Positions 27,718 through 36,190 of a stretch of DNA of 39,922 bases are shown in pieces. The translations under genes were made by a program, and so were the position numbers. Source of the DNA: Desulfatibacillum sp. (lineage in GTDB: Bacteria > Desulfobacterota > Desulfobacteria > Desulfobacterales > Desulfatibacillaceae). How positions within the stretch are numbered: position 1 is the first letter of the stretch; the number at the start of each line of letters is the position of its first letter. The stretch covers positions 1 through 39,922 of the forward strand of contig JAEINP010000045.1 in the NCBI GenBank assembly GCA_016342355.1, given 5' to 3'. A model generated the notes under the pieces. It had not been told where the DNA came from and ran no database searches. It worked only from the letters and a program-made list of their open reading frames with translations.

Positions 27718-28140
27718 ATGACAGATAACCTGACGATAAAGCAACGAAAACATACAATGACCCGGGTTCGGAGCAAAGGCACCGGTCCGGAGCTTATTGT
27801 TCGTCGAACCGTTTTCCGTTTAGGGTATCGATACCGGCTGCATCGCAAGGATTTACCCGGCAAACCGGATCTCGTTTTTGCGGGGCGAAGGAAGATCATT
27901 TTTGTCCACGGCTGTTTCTGGCACGGACATGAGGGGTGTCCGGCATCGCGACGGCCCGCATCCAATGTTGATTATTGGGAAAAGAAACTGGATCGGAACA
28001 TGGAACGGGACAGACGAAATATCGAGCAATTGGAAAAAGAGGGTTGGCGAGTTCTTGTTATATGGGAATGTCAAACAAAAGAGGGAAAGCATTTGGAAAG
28101 AATTATTCAGCATTTCCTTGAGGACTCGTATCATGGGTGA
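27718..28140 (+). CDS. vsr: Very short patch repair endonuclease
   Basis: Vsr-type mismatch nuclease of 140 residues that nicks DNA beside T:G mismatches produced when 5-methylcytosine deaminates. Signatures: RVRSKGTGPELIVRR, the catalytic-Asp motif LPGKPDLVF, the zinc and active-site region FVHGCFWHGHEGCP, NMERDRRNIEQLE and GWRVLVIWEC. Length is normal. The ribosome site is weak. Its last eight bases overlap the start of the DNA-cytosine methyltransferase gene, the partner expected for Vsr; in E. coli the gene order is dcm then vsr, here it is reversed. The pair lies in repeat-rich DNA, a sign of acquired DNA. Confidence 0.94.
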   Translation: MTDNLTIKQRKHTMTRVRSKGTGPELIVRRTVFRLGYRYRLHRKDLPGKPDLVFAGRRKIIFVHGCFWHGHEGCPASRRPASNVDYWEKKLDRNMERDRRNIEQLEKEGWRVLVIWECQTKEGKHLERIIQHFLEDSYHG

Positions 28141-29284
28141 AAGATATAATTTTTACGAGTTCTTCGCTGGCGGCGGGATGGCAAGACTCGGGCTTGGACC
28201 AAGATGGAAATGCGCCTATGCCAATGAATGGTGCGGGAAAAAGGCCCGCTCTTATACGGCCAATCATGGTCAGGATCCCATTGTAGATGTAAAAGACGTT
28301 GCGAAGGTCCGCCCCGGGAACCTCACGGAAAATGCAGAGTTGGCCTGGGCGTCTTTCCCCTGCCAGGACTTATCGCTTGCCGGGGGCCGCAAAGGGTTGG
28401 TGGGAAAACGAAGCGGAACGTTCTGGCCGTTTTGGGACCTAATGAGGGAAATGGATTCCAAAAATCGTGGAGTCCCGACAATTGTTCTTGAAAACGTTGT
28501 TGGCGCATTGAGTTCCAATAACGGAGAAGATTTTAAAGTTTTGACCGAAGCAATCAGCAGGGCCGGGTATCGTTTTGGGCCGATAGTGATGAATGCTGTT
28601 CATTTTGTGCCGCAATCCAGGCCCCGGCTATTTATTGTGGCATGCAAAAAGGATAAGTTCCTTCCCGATTCATTAACTGGAGACGGGCCGGATGGATTTT
28701 GGCATACCGCAAAAGTTGTCCAGGCCTTCGATTCCCTTTCCGAATCTGTTAAATCGGATTGGATTTGGTGGAACATGCCAAAGCCAAAGCCAAGAAACAT
28801 CATGCTGGATGACATTATTGAAAAAATAGCGACAAGTGCAACGGCGCATACCCAAGAAGAAACCAATCGCATATTATCCATGATGTCAGAGCCTAACAGG
28901 AAAAAGGTTGATGCAGCGAAAGGGCTCGGCAAACCCGTTGTTGGCGCCGTGTATAAAAGAACTCGCAAAGATTCCCACGGAAATAAAGTCCAGAGGGCGG
29001 AAGTGCGATTTGATCAAATTAGCGGGTGCTTGAGGACCCCGGCGGGAGGGTCCAGCAGACAGATTCTGATGATCGTAAATGGCGAGAATATTCGGACAAG
29101 GCTGATTTCCACTCGGGAAGCCGCCCGACTCATGGGAATAGAAGACAATTATCAATTGCCTTCCGGATATAACGAAGCCTATCATCTAATAGGAGACGGA
29201 TTGGCCGTGCCTGTGGTGGCATGGCTTGAGGCAAACCTTCTGCATCCGTTGGCAAGCGCAAACAAACTATCCAAGGTGGCTTGA
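28133..29284 (+). CDS. dcm: DNA (cytosine-5) methyltransferase
   Basis: C5-cytosine DNA methyltransferase of 383 residues. Conserved motifs in order: I (FYEFFAGGGMARLGLG), IV with the catalytic Cys (WASFPCQDLSLAGGRKG), VI (VLENVVGAL), VIII (QSRPRLFIVA), then the variable target-recognition region (about 190-300) and IX-X (STREAARLMGIEDNY, HLIGDGLAVPVVAWL). The recognition sequence cannot be read from the protein. The ATG at 28133 overlaps the vsr stop and has GAGG upstream; the frame stays open further upstream inside vsr but has no start signal there. No restriction endonuclease gene is adjacent, so it is a solitary enzyme or the remnant of a restriction-modification system. The symbol is by class, not proven orthology. 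Confidence 0.93.
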   Translation: MGERYNFYEFFAGGGMARLGLGPRWKCAYANEWCGKKARSYTANHGQDPIVDVKDVAKVRPGNLTENAELAWASFPCQDLSLAGGRKGLVGKRSGTFWPFWDLMREMDSKNRGVPTIVLENVVGALSSNNGEDFKVLTEAISRAGYRFGPIVMNAVHFVPQSRPRLFIVACKKDKFLPDSLTGDGPDGFWHTAKVVQAFDSLSESVKSDWIWWNMPKPKPRNIMLDDIIEKIATSATAHTQEETNRILSMMSEPNRKKVDAAKGLGKPVVGAVYKRTRKDSHGNKVQRAEVRFDQISGCLRTPAGGSSRQILMIVNGENIRTRLISTREAARLMGIEDNYQLPSGYNEAYHLIGDGLAVPVVAWLEANLLHPLASANKLSKVA

Positions 29285-29309
29285 AGCAACGAAAAGCACT
29301 CATAAAATA

Positions 29310-29545
29310 AGTATTACGCTTCTGGAATTGTTGCCTGCGTTCCCGGAATTGGACAAGGAAAAGGTCTCCCCTCCGCCATCCGGCATTGAGGTGAAATGGG
29401 CCGGAGAAGGGGAATGGGAAATCACCCTGGACCCTATTTTTCCGGGTTGGCTTGGGCCTTGATTTTCGGCCTGTTCGCGTCCACGGCCTTCACCTTGCTG
29501 GTGGTCCCGGTGACTTACTACGCTTTGAACAAAAACAAGATGTAA
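29310..29545 (+). pseudogene. Decayed 3' end of an RND efflux pump gene
   Basis: The last 95 bases (about 29448-29545) translate as GLAWALIFGLFASTAFTLLV and then VPVTYYALNKNKM-stop, the typical end of an AcrB/HAE1-type RND transporter. Just upstream, in another frame, SGIEVKWAGEGEWEITLD matches the RND region that normally lies well before the C-terminus (G-E-W-E-I-T followed by a membrane helix). The two parts are joined with an internal deletion and a frame change in a T-run (29436-29441). No start and no rest of the gene are present, so it is a remnant. A good terminator follows. Confidence 0.7.
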
Positions 29546-29578
29546 TCCCGCAGGAAACCCAAGGTTTTAGCGAAAAGG

Positions 29579-29614
29579 CCTCCCTGCGGAAAGCGGCAGG
29601 GAGGTCTTTTTTTT
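29579..29614 (+). terminator. Rho-independent terminator
   Basis: Nine-bp stem CCTCCCTGC/GCAGGGAGG, eight-base loop, then TC and eight T. It is the former terminator of the RND pump gene and now also ends the vsr-dcm unit. Confidence 0.88.
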
Positions 29615-29712
29615 GGGGAAGGCCTTGAAGGCATGGGATGTCAGAATAAAATCATCGTAAAAAGGTTTACTTGCAAAGATGTCGGCTATCTTATATTTAA
29701 ATAACATGCCAA

Positions 29713-29741
29713 TTGTGCAAAAATGTATTAAACTGTATATC
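29713..29741 (+). promoter_or_regulatory. Candidate promoter of the beta-helix protein gene
   Basis: TTGTGC (29713-29718) and TATATC (29736-29741) with 17-bp spacing, about 145 bp before the start codon. Moderate match; nothing else is seen between the terminator and the gene. Confidence 0.35.
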
Positions 29742-29886
29742 CATTCCATTTGGAAATTTTGATTGGACAAGATTGGCAGCGCACTCGCTGATGGTGCAGC
29801 AGGTTTCAGGCCGCATAGTCCGCCTGTGTCATACGGGTCTATGCTTCGATCCGATATGGTTTCTAATTTAAATGGAGAAACAAGCC

Positions 29887-32208
29887 ATGATGCGTCGAAT
29901 ACTGATCTTATTGTCGGCATTGTGCTTTTTGCCGGTCAGTGCTGTTTTGGCCATGAATGTGGAATACTCATCCCCTGATCATGTTCAATTGCTGTTGTCG
30001 CGCTGGGCGGGAGACCTTGGATCTAATAGAAAGGTAGAACTGTATTCAGGAGACGACTCCCAGCAGATATGGACCTTGACGGGGACCTGGGGCGGGCAGG
30101 GAGATACCGCCGGGGAAACCTACGCCGACCTGGCGGTGGGGTCGGCAGTTCATTATTTGCGCGCGGATTATTACGTTTACGACATTGTCGAAGAGAAGTG
30201 GACCCTGGAAGAGACCCAGACGGTTCCACTGAATAAAAATAGCACCTTCGGATTCCTCCGCCCTTCGCTGACTGGACTGAACACGGTCACATGGTCGGAC
30301 ACGGTTCTATTATCGGATACGGTGGTTGTGGAAGACGGAACTCTCGTTATCGGGCAGGGCGTTGAGGTGATTTTTATGGATACGACTGAACACGGCGCGG
30401 TTTTGCGCATATCCGGCGACGCCCTCCTAAGCGCCAACAACGTGAGCTTCTTTAATGGAGCCACGAGTTACTATACCGGCCAGGTTATATGCGAGTCGGA
30501 CGCCTCGTCCGGCCTTCAAAAAACCCTGATTGAGAACAGTTCGTTTAATGACGTGGATCTCCAGATACATGGCTCAAACCTGGCTTTTACCGGCCTTGAG
30601 TTCAAGAGCGATGACGGCTATGTGGAGATCAGTGGAAGCAAGAATTCCCTGATCGGGAGTTCCATGTGCGATATCTACCTTTTGAACGCTTCCGAAAATC
30701 TTGTGCAAGATAACTCCCTGCATGAAATCAATGTCGGATACAATGCCGCCGCCTGTATTTCAAACACGATTCGCGCCAACCACTGCGATCTCATCATATT
30801 GCCCGGCACCCTCAATACGTCGGACGGAAATATTGTGGACAGCAACACGACAGGACGTATTTTCATAGGAGGAAAGAACAACCAGGTAATCGATAACATA
30901 GTGTCCTGCAAAGAGTGGGAGCCCGCCATACTCCTGGCGAACGAAGGCAATGAAGTGCGCGGCAATCAACTGACCGACTGCCAGTCCAAAGGCATTGAGG
31001 TAAGTTCCGGCAGTAATACCATTCATCAGAATCTAATAAAAAATTGCGGGGACACAGGCATCTTTTTACGCGCCTTCCCGCCGGGGGCAACGGAAAATGA
31101 AATTACCGAAAACACCATATCGGGATGCCTTGGAGATGGCATCTCCATTTATGGCGGGCAAGACACGCTGGTGAAAGGCAATACCATCAGCCATTGCAAT
31201 CATCCCCTGATAGGAGGAGACGCCGGAATATCCGTCAAGGATTTCAGCCCGTTTGCGGCACTCCTCAATCTGGTATCGGAAAACGATATTGAATCCTGCG
31301 AAATCGGCATCAGGTCCGAAACCACCGCTCCTCTGAATGATCCATTATCCGCCAATGAATATACTGGAAACAATATCTCACTGTGCGAGATCGGACTGGA
31401 GGCCGTGTCCGGCAATGCCTTGATTTCCAATAATGCCTTCTACGGGAACACAACCCACGCCTTGGATGATGCCTCGCATGGTGTTTGGAACGCGAGCAAA
31501 AGCGCATTAAAAATGAATATCGTAGGCGGGCCGTTTTTGGGCGGCAATTACTACGAGGGTTATAGCGTTATTGACCAGGACGGGGACTATATCGGCGATA
31601 TCCCGTACCAAATTCTTGGTACGGACGGTGTAATCCGGGCCATGGATATGTTGCCTTTGTTGATTCCCAGGCAGGTAACAGCCTCGCCTTTGACATACGA
31701 TTTTGGGAGACGGCTTCTGGGATCTGATACGGAGGTGGAGATATCGCTGGGGAATTCTTCTGATTCCCTTGAATCACTGGAAATAAGCGGCCTGCAAATC
31801 ACGGGTTCCGATGCCTTTACCTGGGATGTCTCTTTCGAAAACCACCCGTGCCTGCTTGATATAGACCCTGTCTTTGACCCGGGTCAAACCTGCAATGTCC
31901 TTGTGGCCTTTTCTCCCACCGCCTTGGGGTTCCAGAATGCCTCTTTGGAAATTTCATCAGACGATCCTGACGAACCCGTGTTCTCAGTATCCTTCCTGGG
32001 CCAGGGCGTGGTTGCGCCCGGCGATGTGAACGGCGACAACGCCCTGACCATGGCGGACGCAATTTTGGTGCTCAAAGTGTGCGCGGGCTTGAAGCCGCCG
32101 GAGCTTCTTGCGGAAGGCCTTGCCAATGGCTCGGATTTTGTTCCCGACGATATGTTGCAAGTCAACGACGCCTTGGGCATTCTCCAAACCCTGGCCCTGG
32201 GAAAATGA
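29887..32208 (+). CDS. Exported parallel beta-helix protein with dockerin-like tail
   Basis: Predicted exported protein of about 773 residues. A signal peptide (ILILLSALCFLPVSAVLA) is followed by a region of about 120 residues, then right-handed parallel beta-helix repeats (about 130-560) of the NosD/pectate-lyase-like kind, rich in N-x-I and N-x-x-x-x-N rungs such as ENEITENTISGCLGDGISIY, ending GGNYYEGYSVIDQDGDYIGD. An ASH/choice-of-anchor-D-like beta-sandwich follows (about 585-690), then a C-terminal dockerin-like module (GDVNGDNALTMADAILVL, then VNDALGILQTL). No catalytic residues can be assigned; carbohydrate binding or processing at the cell surface is the usual theme. The start ATG at 29887 has GGAG nine bases upstream. 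Confidence 0.8.
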   Translation: MMRRILILLSALCFLPVSAVLAMNVEYSSPDHVQLLLSRWAGDLGSNRKVELYSGDDSQQIWTLTGTWGGQGDTAGETYADLAVGSAVHYLRADYYVYDIVEEKWTLEETQTVPLNKNSTFGFLRPSLTGLNTVTWSDTVLLSDTVVVEDGTLVIGQGVEVIFMDTTEHGAVLRISGDALLSANNVSFFNGATSYYTGQVICESDASSGLQKTLIENSSFNDVDLQIHGSNLAFTGLEFKSDDGYVEISGSKNSLIGSSMCDIYLLNASENLVQDNSLHEINVGYNAAACISNTIRANHCDLIILPGTLNTSDGNIVDSNTTGRIFIGGKNNQVIDNIVSCKEWEPAILLANEGNEVRGNQLTDCQSKGIEVSSGSNTIHQNLIKNCGDTGIFLRAFPPGATENEITENTISGCLGDGISIYGGQDTLVKGNTISHCNHPLIGGDAGISVKDFSPFAALLNLVSENDIESCEIGIRSETTAPLNDPLSANEYTGNNISLCEIGLEAVSGNALISNNAFYGNTTHALDDASHGVWNASKSALKMNIVGGPFLGGNYYEGYSVIDQDGDYIGDIPYQILGTDGVIRAMDMLPLLIPRQVTASPLTYDFGRRLLGSDTEVEISLGNSSDSLESLEISGLQITGSDAFTWDVSFENHPCLLDIDPVFDPGQTCNVLVAFSPTALGFQNASLEISSDDPDEPVFSVSFLGQGVVAPGDVNGDNALTMADAILVLKVCAGLKPPELLAEGLANGSDFVPDDMLQVNDALGILQTLALGK

Positions 32209-32493
32209 ACAAGCGAGCAAAACCACGTTGGCCATTTATAAATATGGAGTCGGCGGGCAAGGGGGGCTTAGGCTTTAATGTCCTAAAACAAGCTGTGCTG
32301 GTCAATATGATAACTTTGTAAATTGATCTGGAATTACTCATGTTGTGAGATTTTGCTGCTGGTTCAGGCTAAGAATGCTGCTTGCCTTCCGCTATGGAAA
32401 AATTGTAGGGTATTCGCAATAAAAATAAGGGCTAATCGGATCACTGAATAATCCGCTGTTTATAATGCGAAAATAAACAAGGCATAAGATATT

Positions 32494-33942
32494 ATGGCGA
32501 ACACCACATTTGTTAAGAAAACCCGCATTCCCGCCCCGGTGGAGGATGTCTTTGCGTGGCACGCCCGGCCGGGCGCATTGGAACGGCTCACCCCTCCCTG
32601 GACCGACATGGCCGTGCTGGAAAAAACCGGCCTCCTGGAGATCGGGACCAACGTAACGTTACGCCTCAAGGCCGGTCCCATTGGCTATAAATGGCACAGC
32701 AGGCATTTCGCCCTGGAGAAAAACCGGTATTTTGCCGACCAGCAGATAAGCGGCCCCTTTGCCGTGTGGATTCACAAGCATAGGTTTCACAAGGACGGCG
32801 GCGACTGCATTTACGAAGACAACGTCCAGTACCGGCTGCCTTTTCATCCCCTGTCCACCCTGGCGGCGGGCTGGTGGGCCGCCAAAGAACTGGATGCCAT
32901 GTTCGCCTGGAGGCACGAAACCGTCGTGCAAGACGCGGCCCTGCACCAAAAAATCGGGGCCAGCCCCATGACCATCGCCATATCCGGGGCCAGCGGCATG
33001 ATCGGCAAAACCCTGGTTCCCTTTCTCACCACCGGCGGGCATCGGGTGTTGAAACTGGTGCGCCGGGAACCGTCCAACCCGGACGAAATCTTCTGGGACC
33101 CTGCCCGGGGTAAGCTGAACCCCCAAGACCTGCAAGGCGTGGACGCCATCATCCACTTGGCCGGGGACAACATCGGCCAGGGCTCCTGGACTAAAAAGAA
33201 AAAGCGCCTCATCATCGAAAGCCGCGAGCTTGGAACAGGGCTCCTTGCCAGGGCCGCGGCGGCCATGGATCCCAAGCCCAAGGTGTTCCTCAGCGCCTCG
33301 GCCATTGGGTATTACGGAGACCGGGGCGATCAAGTGCTTACCGAGCAGGACGGCACCGGAAATCTCTTCATATCCGACGTATGCGATGGATGGGAAAAAG
33401 CGGCCAAGCCAGCCGTTGACGCCGAAATCCGAACGGTTTTCGCCCGCATAGGCGTGGTTCTCTCTCCCCAGGGCGGGGCTTTGCGGGAATTCCTGCCCGT
33501 TTTCAAGCTGGGCCTGGGCGGCAGAATCGGCAAAGGAAAACAATACCTGAGCTGGATCGGCATCGACGACGCCGTGGGGTCCCTGTTTCATCTGGTGTGC
33601 AACGAAAATGCCCAAGGCCCCGTGAACATCGTGGCTCCGGAACCTGTCACCAACGGGGAGTTCGCCAAAACCCTGGGCCGGGTGCTTCATCGGCCCGCTT
33701 TCCTGCCCGTGCCCGCCTTTGCCATCAATCTGGCTTTCGGCGAAAAGGGCCGGGAGGTGGTTTTGGCCAGCGTCCGGGTCAGCGCGGAAAAATTGCTGGA
33801 TTCGGGCTATGCATTCCGGTATCCGTCCCTGGAAACCGCTCTCCGGCACATGCTGGGGAAAATTGGTGATGCAAAGCCGCCTTTAAAAGAAAACAATGAG
33901 AAACAGGGCGATCCTGCCGATTCAGAAAATACCGAGGCATAA
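32494..33942 (+). CDS. SRPBCC-SDR39U1 (TIGR01777) fusion protein
   Basis: Two-domain protein of 482 residues. Residues 1-150 form an SRPBCC/START-like ligand-binding domain (TRIPAPVEDVFAWHARPGAL, then ALERLTPPWTDM). Residues about 158-455 are an epimerase-like SDR of the TIGR01777/YfcH group, with the nucleotide-binding loop IAISGASGMIGKTLVPFL, IHLAGDNIGQG, the active-site region FLSASAIGYYGDRGD and FARIGVVLSPQGGAL. This fusion is seen in other bacteria. The substrate is unknown; a bulky hydrophobic ligand would suit the SRPBCC part. The C-terminal tail (about 25 residues) is polar and probably disordered. The next gene begins directly after the stop codon. Confidence 0.85.
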   Translation: MANTTFVKKTRIPAPVEDVFAWHARPGALERLTPPWTDMAVLEKTGLLEIGTNVTLRLKAGPIGYKWHSRHFALEKNRYFADQQISGPFAVWIHKHRFHKDGGDCIYEDNVQYRLPFHPLSTLAAGWWAAKELDAMFAWRHETVVQDAALHQKIGASPMTIAISGASGMIGKTLVPFLTTGGHRVLKLVRREPSNPDEIFWDPARGKLNPQDLQGVDAIIHLAGDNIGQGSWTKKKKRLIIESRELGTGLLARAAAAMDPKPKVFLSASAIGYYGDRGDQVLTEQDGTGNLFISDVCDGWEKAAKPAVDAEIRTVFARIGVVLSPQGGALREFLPVFKLGLGGRIGKGKQYLSWIGIDDAVGSLFHLVCNENAQGPVNIVAPEPVTNGEFAKTLGRVLHRPAFLPVPAFAINLAFGEKGREVVLASVRVSAEKLLDSGYAFRYPSLETALRHMLGKIGDAKPPLKENNEKQGDPADSENTEA

Positions 33943-35043
33943 ATGAGTCCCAAGTTGAAAATCATGTTCGCGTTCCTGATGTCCCTGGCGCTTGCCTTTG
34001 GCTACCTGGATTATTTCACCAACACAGCCCGGAGCTTTGAACGGCTGCATATTTTTCTGTTCAACCTGTGCAGCGGCGGAACCATCATCCTGTATTTTTC
34101 CGAGGAAAAAAGGAGACTTACCGCAAAAACCATAACCTTTCTGATTCTGGGCGTAGCCTACGCGGTTCTGGCCTTCCTGGAATGGTATATCTCGGCCATG
34201 GCGGTTTCCCTGGTTTTGGCGGGGATTGTGGAAAGCATCCGCATGAAAAAGTTTTCCGTGTTTCCCTGGGGATTTGTCCGGTATAACGAGCCGGTTTCCG
34301 CCAAGTTTCATCAGGCCTCGCTCTTGTGCCTGTCCATGGGACTCTTCATGTCCACCGCAGTGCTCCTCAACAACGAATACATGCACTGGATTTATTTGCC
34401 CAAGCTGACCCTGAACGTGTTCTTCCTGGGCTTTTCCTTTCCCTCCTCCCTCATCACCATGTCGCTGATTTTTTCCTATATGGAAAAAGGCGGCAACGGC
34501 GTTGTGCGCCCCCTCAAGGAATTGGGCTTTTGGGCCATCAACCTGGGGGTGATTATTTTTTTCATATTCATAATTTTTGAACAATTGGCGTGGCAGGTGG
34601 TGGTGACCCTGGTTCTCTTCCTGGCCGTGGCCATGATCCTGTGGATACACGTCCGCCTGGGCCTGCCCCAGCAGCAAAAAGGATTCCTGACCTCCGGGCT
34701 TGGTTTTTTAGTATGCACCGCCATTACAGGCATTGCCTACATTTTCCTGGAAATCACTCCCGGTTATGACCCTGAAAAATACCGATGGCTGTTACGTCTC
34801 CACGCCTTTGCCTCCCTGTACGGCTGGAACCTCTGCGGTCTGGCGGTCATCACCCGGTATTTTGATTTTCCCATCAGCCTCAATTCCAAGGCCCTTATCG
34901 GAGGCCACTGGTTCGTGGTCGTCCTGCTGGCGCCCATCGGGCATTTGCACCCCATCCTGGCCCTGGCCGCCGTGGGCGGTTATATGGCGGTGTTGTTCAC
35001 GGTCTTTTTCAGCCAAAGGCTGGCCAAGCCCGGGCTGGAATAA
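33943..35043 (+). CDS. Polytopic inner-membrane protein of unknown function
   Basis: Membrane protein of 366 residues with about ten hydrophobic helices and short loops. I do not recognise the family. Possible functional residues are His in KFHQASLLC, LLRLHAFAS and GGHWFVVVLLAPIGHLHPIL, which could bind metal or haem, though no known motif is complete. ATG follows the previous stop without a gap and has GAGG six bases upstream inside the preceding gene, so the two are translated together. A functional link to the SRPBCC-SDR protein is likely but its nature is unknown. A terminator lies about 175 bp downstream. Confidence 0.75.
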   Translation: MSPKLKIMFAFLMSLALAFGYLDYFTNTARSFERLHIFLFNLCSGGTIILYFSEEKRRLTAKTITFLILGVAYAVLAFLEWYISAMAVSLVLAGIVESIRMKKFSVFPWGFVRYNEPVSAKFHQASLLCLSMGLFMSTAVLLNNEYMHWIYLPKLTLNVFFLGFSFPSSLITMSLIFSYMEKGGNGVVRPLKELGFWAINLGVIIFFIFIIFEQLAWQVVVTLVLFLAVAMILWIHVRLGLPQQQKGFLTSGLGFLVCTAITGIAYIFLEITPGYDPEKYRWLLRLHAFASLYGWNLCGLAVITRYFDFPISLNSKALIGGHWFVVVLLAPIGHLHPILALAAVGGYMAVLFTVFFSQRLAKPGLE

Positions 35044-35111
35044 ATTCCGGCTTCTCAATCCGACCCTTGATAACCATCCCGGGGCTCTCCGGCCCAAGCA
35101 TGATTTACCCG

Positions 35112-35135
35112 GGCGCCAGGCTTTGACCTGGCGCC
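35112..35135. other. Perfect hairpin without T-run
   Basis: GGCGCCAGG and CCTGGCGCC enclose CTTTGA. No T-run follows. It sits between the membrane-protein gene and its true terminator. Confidence 0.5.
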
Positions 35136-35218
35136 TGCCGTTCCTGTATACTGATTTCTTATCCATGCACAATCCGATTCACCGGCGCGCCCGGCATCAA
35201 CTGGACCACTGGGTTACT

Positions 35219-35249
35219 GGGCTACTGGTCGGACCAGTGGCCCGTTTTT
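35219..35249 (+). terminator. Rho-independent terminator of the SDR/membrane-protein operon
   Basis: Twelve-bp stem GGGCTACTGGTC/GACCAGTGGCCC (one wobble) with a very short apex, then GTTTTT. It insulates the downstream hcp operon promoter. Confidence 0.75.
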
Positions 35250-35304
35250 CCATTTTCCAGAAATTTTGGCAGCAACGAAAAAAAATCCAAAAAAAATGCC
35301 GTTC

Positions 35305-35346
35305 TTGACCCAGGTCAAGGACCTTGTTTCTTTTGGCGTCTATAAA
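35305..35346 (+). promoter_or_regulatory. CRP/FNR-type (HcpR-like) site with class II promoter of the hcp operon
   Basis: The palindrome TTGACC-CA-GGTCAA (35305-35318) has its centre at 35311.5. A -10 box TATAAA lies at 35341-35346, giving a predicted start near 35353 and placing the palindrome at -41.5, the canonical class II activator position. There is no good -35 box, as expected for an activated promoter. The palindrome resembles sites attributed to HcpR, the regulator of hcp in sulfate reducers (recalled, not searched). Confidence 0.72.
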
Positions 35347-35446
35347 GGAACCACACAGGGGGAATTCGGACGACGCCCTGGTGAGAATTTGAAAGAATTT
35401 CGGGAAACCGATCAACCTTACACAGGTATCCATATAGGAGGAAACC

Positions 35447-36190
35447 ATGGCTCTTAGAAAAATCATCGAAATCGACGAGGAAAAATGTGACGGATGCGGC
35501 CAATGCATTATCGCGTGCGCCGAAGGAGCCCTGGAGATCATCGACGGCAAGGCCAAGCTGGTGGGCGACATCCTGTGCGACGGCCTGGGCGCTTGTTTGG
35601 GCGAATGCCCCCAAGGCGCCTTAAACCTTATAGAAAGGGATGCTCCCGAGTTTGACGAGGAAGCCGTGGAGGAAAGGCTGTCCGAGGTGAAAGACAAGAA
35701 ACCGGAGGCGCCCCTGGCATGCGGTTGCCCGTCTTCATCCGCCATGATCATGTCCATGCCCCCCCGGGGAGTCCCGGGCAAGGCAGGGGCATCGACCCTG
35801 GGTCATTGGCCCATCAAGCTCCAGTTGCTGGGTCCCAAGGCGCCGTTTTTGCAAGGTGCTGATCTTGTTCTCCTTGCAGATTGCGCCGCCGCTTCCAATC
35901 CGGCCTTGCACCAAAAGGTGCTGCCCAACAGGGCTATTGCCATGGGTTGCCCCAAGCTGGATGATTTGGAAGCCCATATTAACAAGCTGGCGGAAATCCT
36001 GGACGGCGCCCGCCCCAAGTCCCTGACCGTCATGTACATGGACGTGCCCTGTTGCAAGGGATTTGTGTACGCAGCGCAAAAGGCCGTGGAAAAGGCCAAG
36101 GTGGACATGCCCATTCAACTGATCCAGATCGGGCGGAACGGCGAGGTGCTCATGGAAGGCGCCCTGGATAAAGACGGAAGGCTGGTTTAA
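35447..36190 (+). CDS. FrdX-like protein with two [4Fe-4S] motifs
   Basis: Iron-sulfur protein of 247 residues. The N-terminal ferredoxin module (about 1-65) has two near-complete [4Fe-4S] motifs, CDGCGQCIIACAEGA and CDGLGACLGECPQGA; the second has Leu-Gly in place of the usual x-C (C-x-x-x-x-C). The C-terminal domain (about 85-247) carries further Cys in ACGCP, LADCAAAS, AMGCPKLDD and DVPCCKGF, like the ferredoxin-type proteins encoded beside hcp in Desulfovibrio (FrdX). It probably passes electrons to Hcp and/or the siroheme-type protein. First gene of the four-gene operon; AGGAGG precedes the ATG, and its stop overlaps the next start by one base. Confidence 0.85.
   Translation: MALRKIIEIDEEKCDGCGQCIIACAEGALEIIDGKAKLVGDILCDGLGACLGECPQGALNLIERDAPEFDEEAVEERLSEVKDKKPEAPLACGCPSSSAMIMSMPPRGVPGKAGASTLGHWPIKLQLLGPKAPFLQGADLVLLADCAAASNPALHQKVLPNRAIAMGCPKLDDLEAHINKLAEILDGARPKSLTVMYMDVPCCKGFVYAAQKAVEKAKVDMPIQLIQIGRNGEVLMEGALDKDGRLV

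Noticed and set aside
29226-29462. Short open frame after dcm as a separate gene
   Set aside because: It begins inside dcm and its distal part matches an RND transporter fragment, so it is better explained as a gene remnant.
32659-33849. Long minus-strand frame opposite the SRPBCC-SDR gene
   Set aside because: Shadow frame; the sense strand encodes both recognisable domains.
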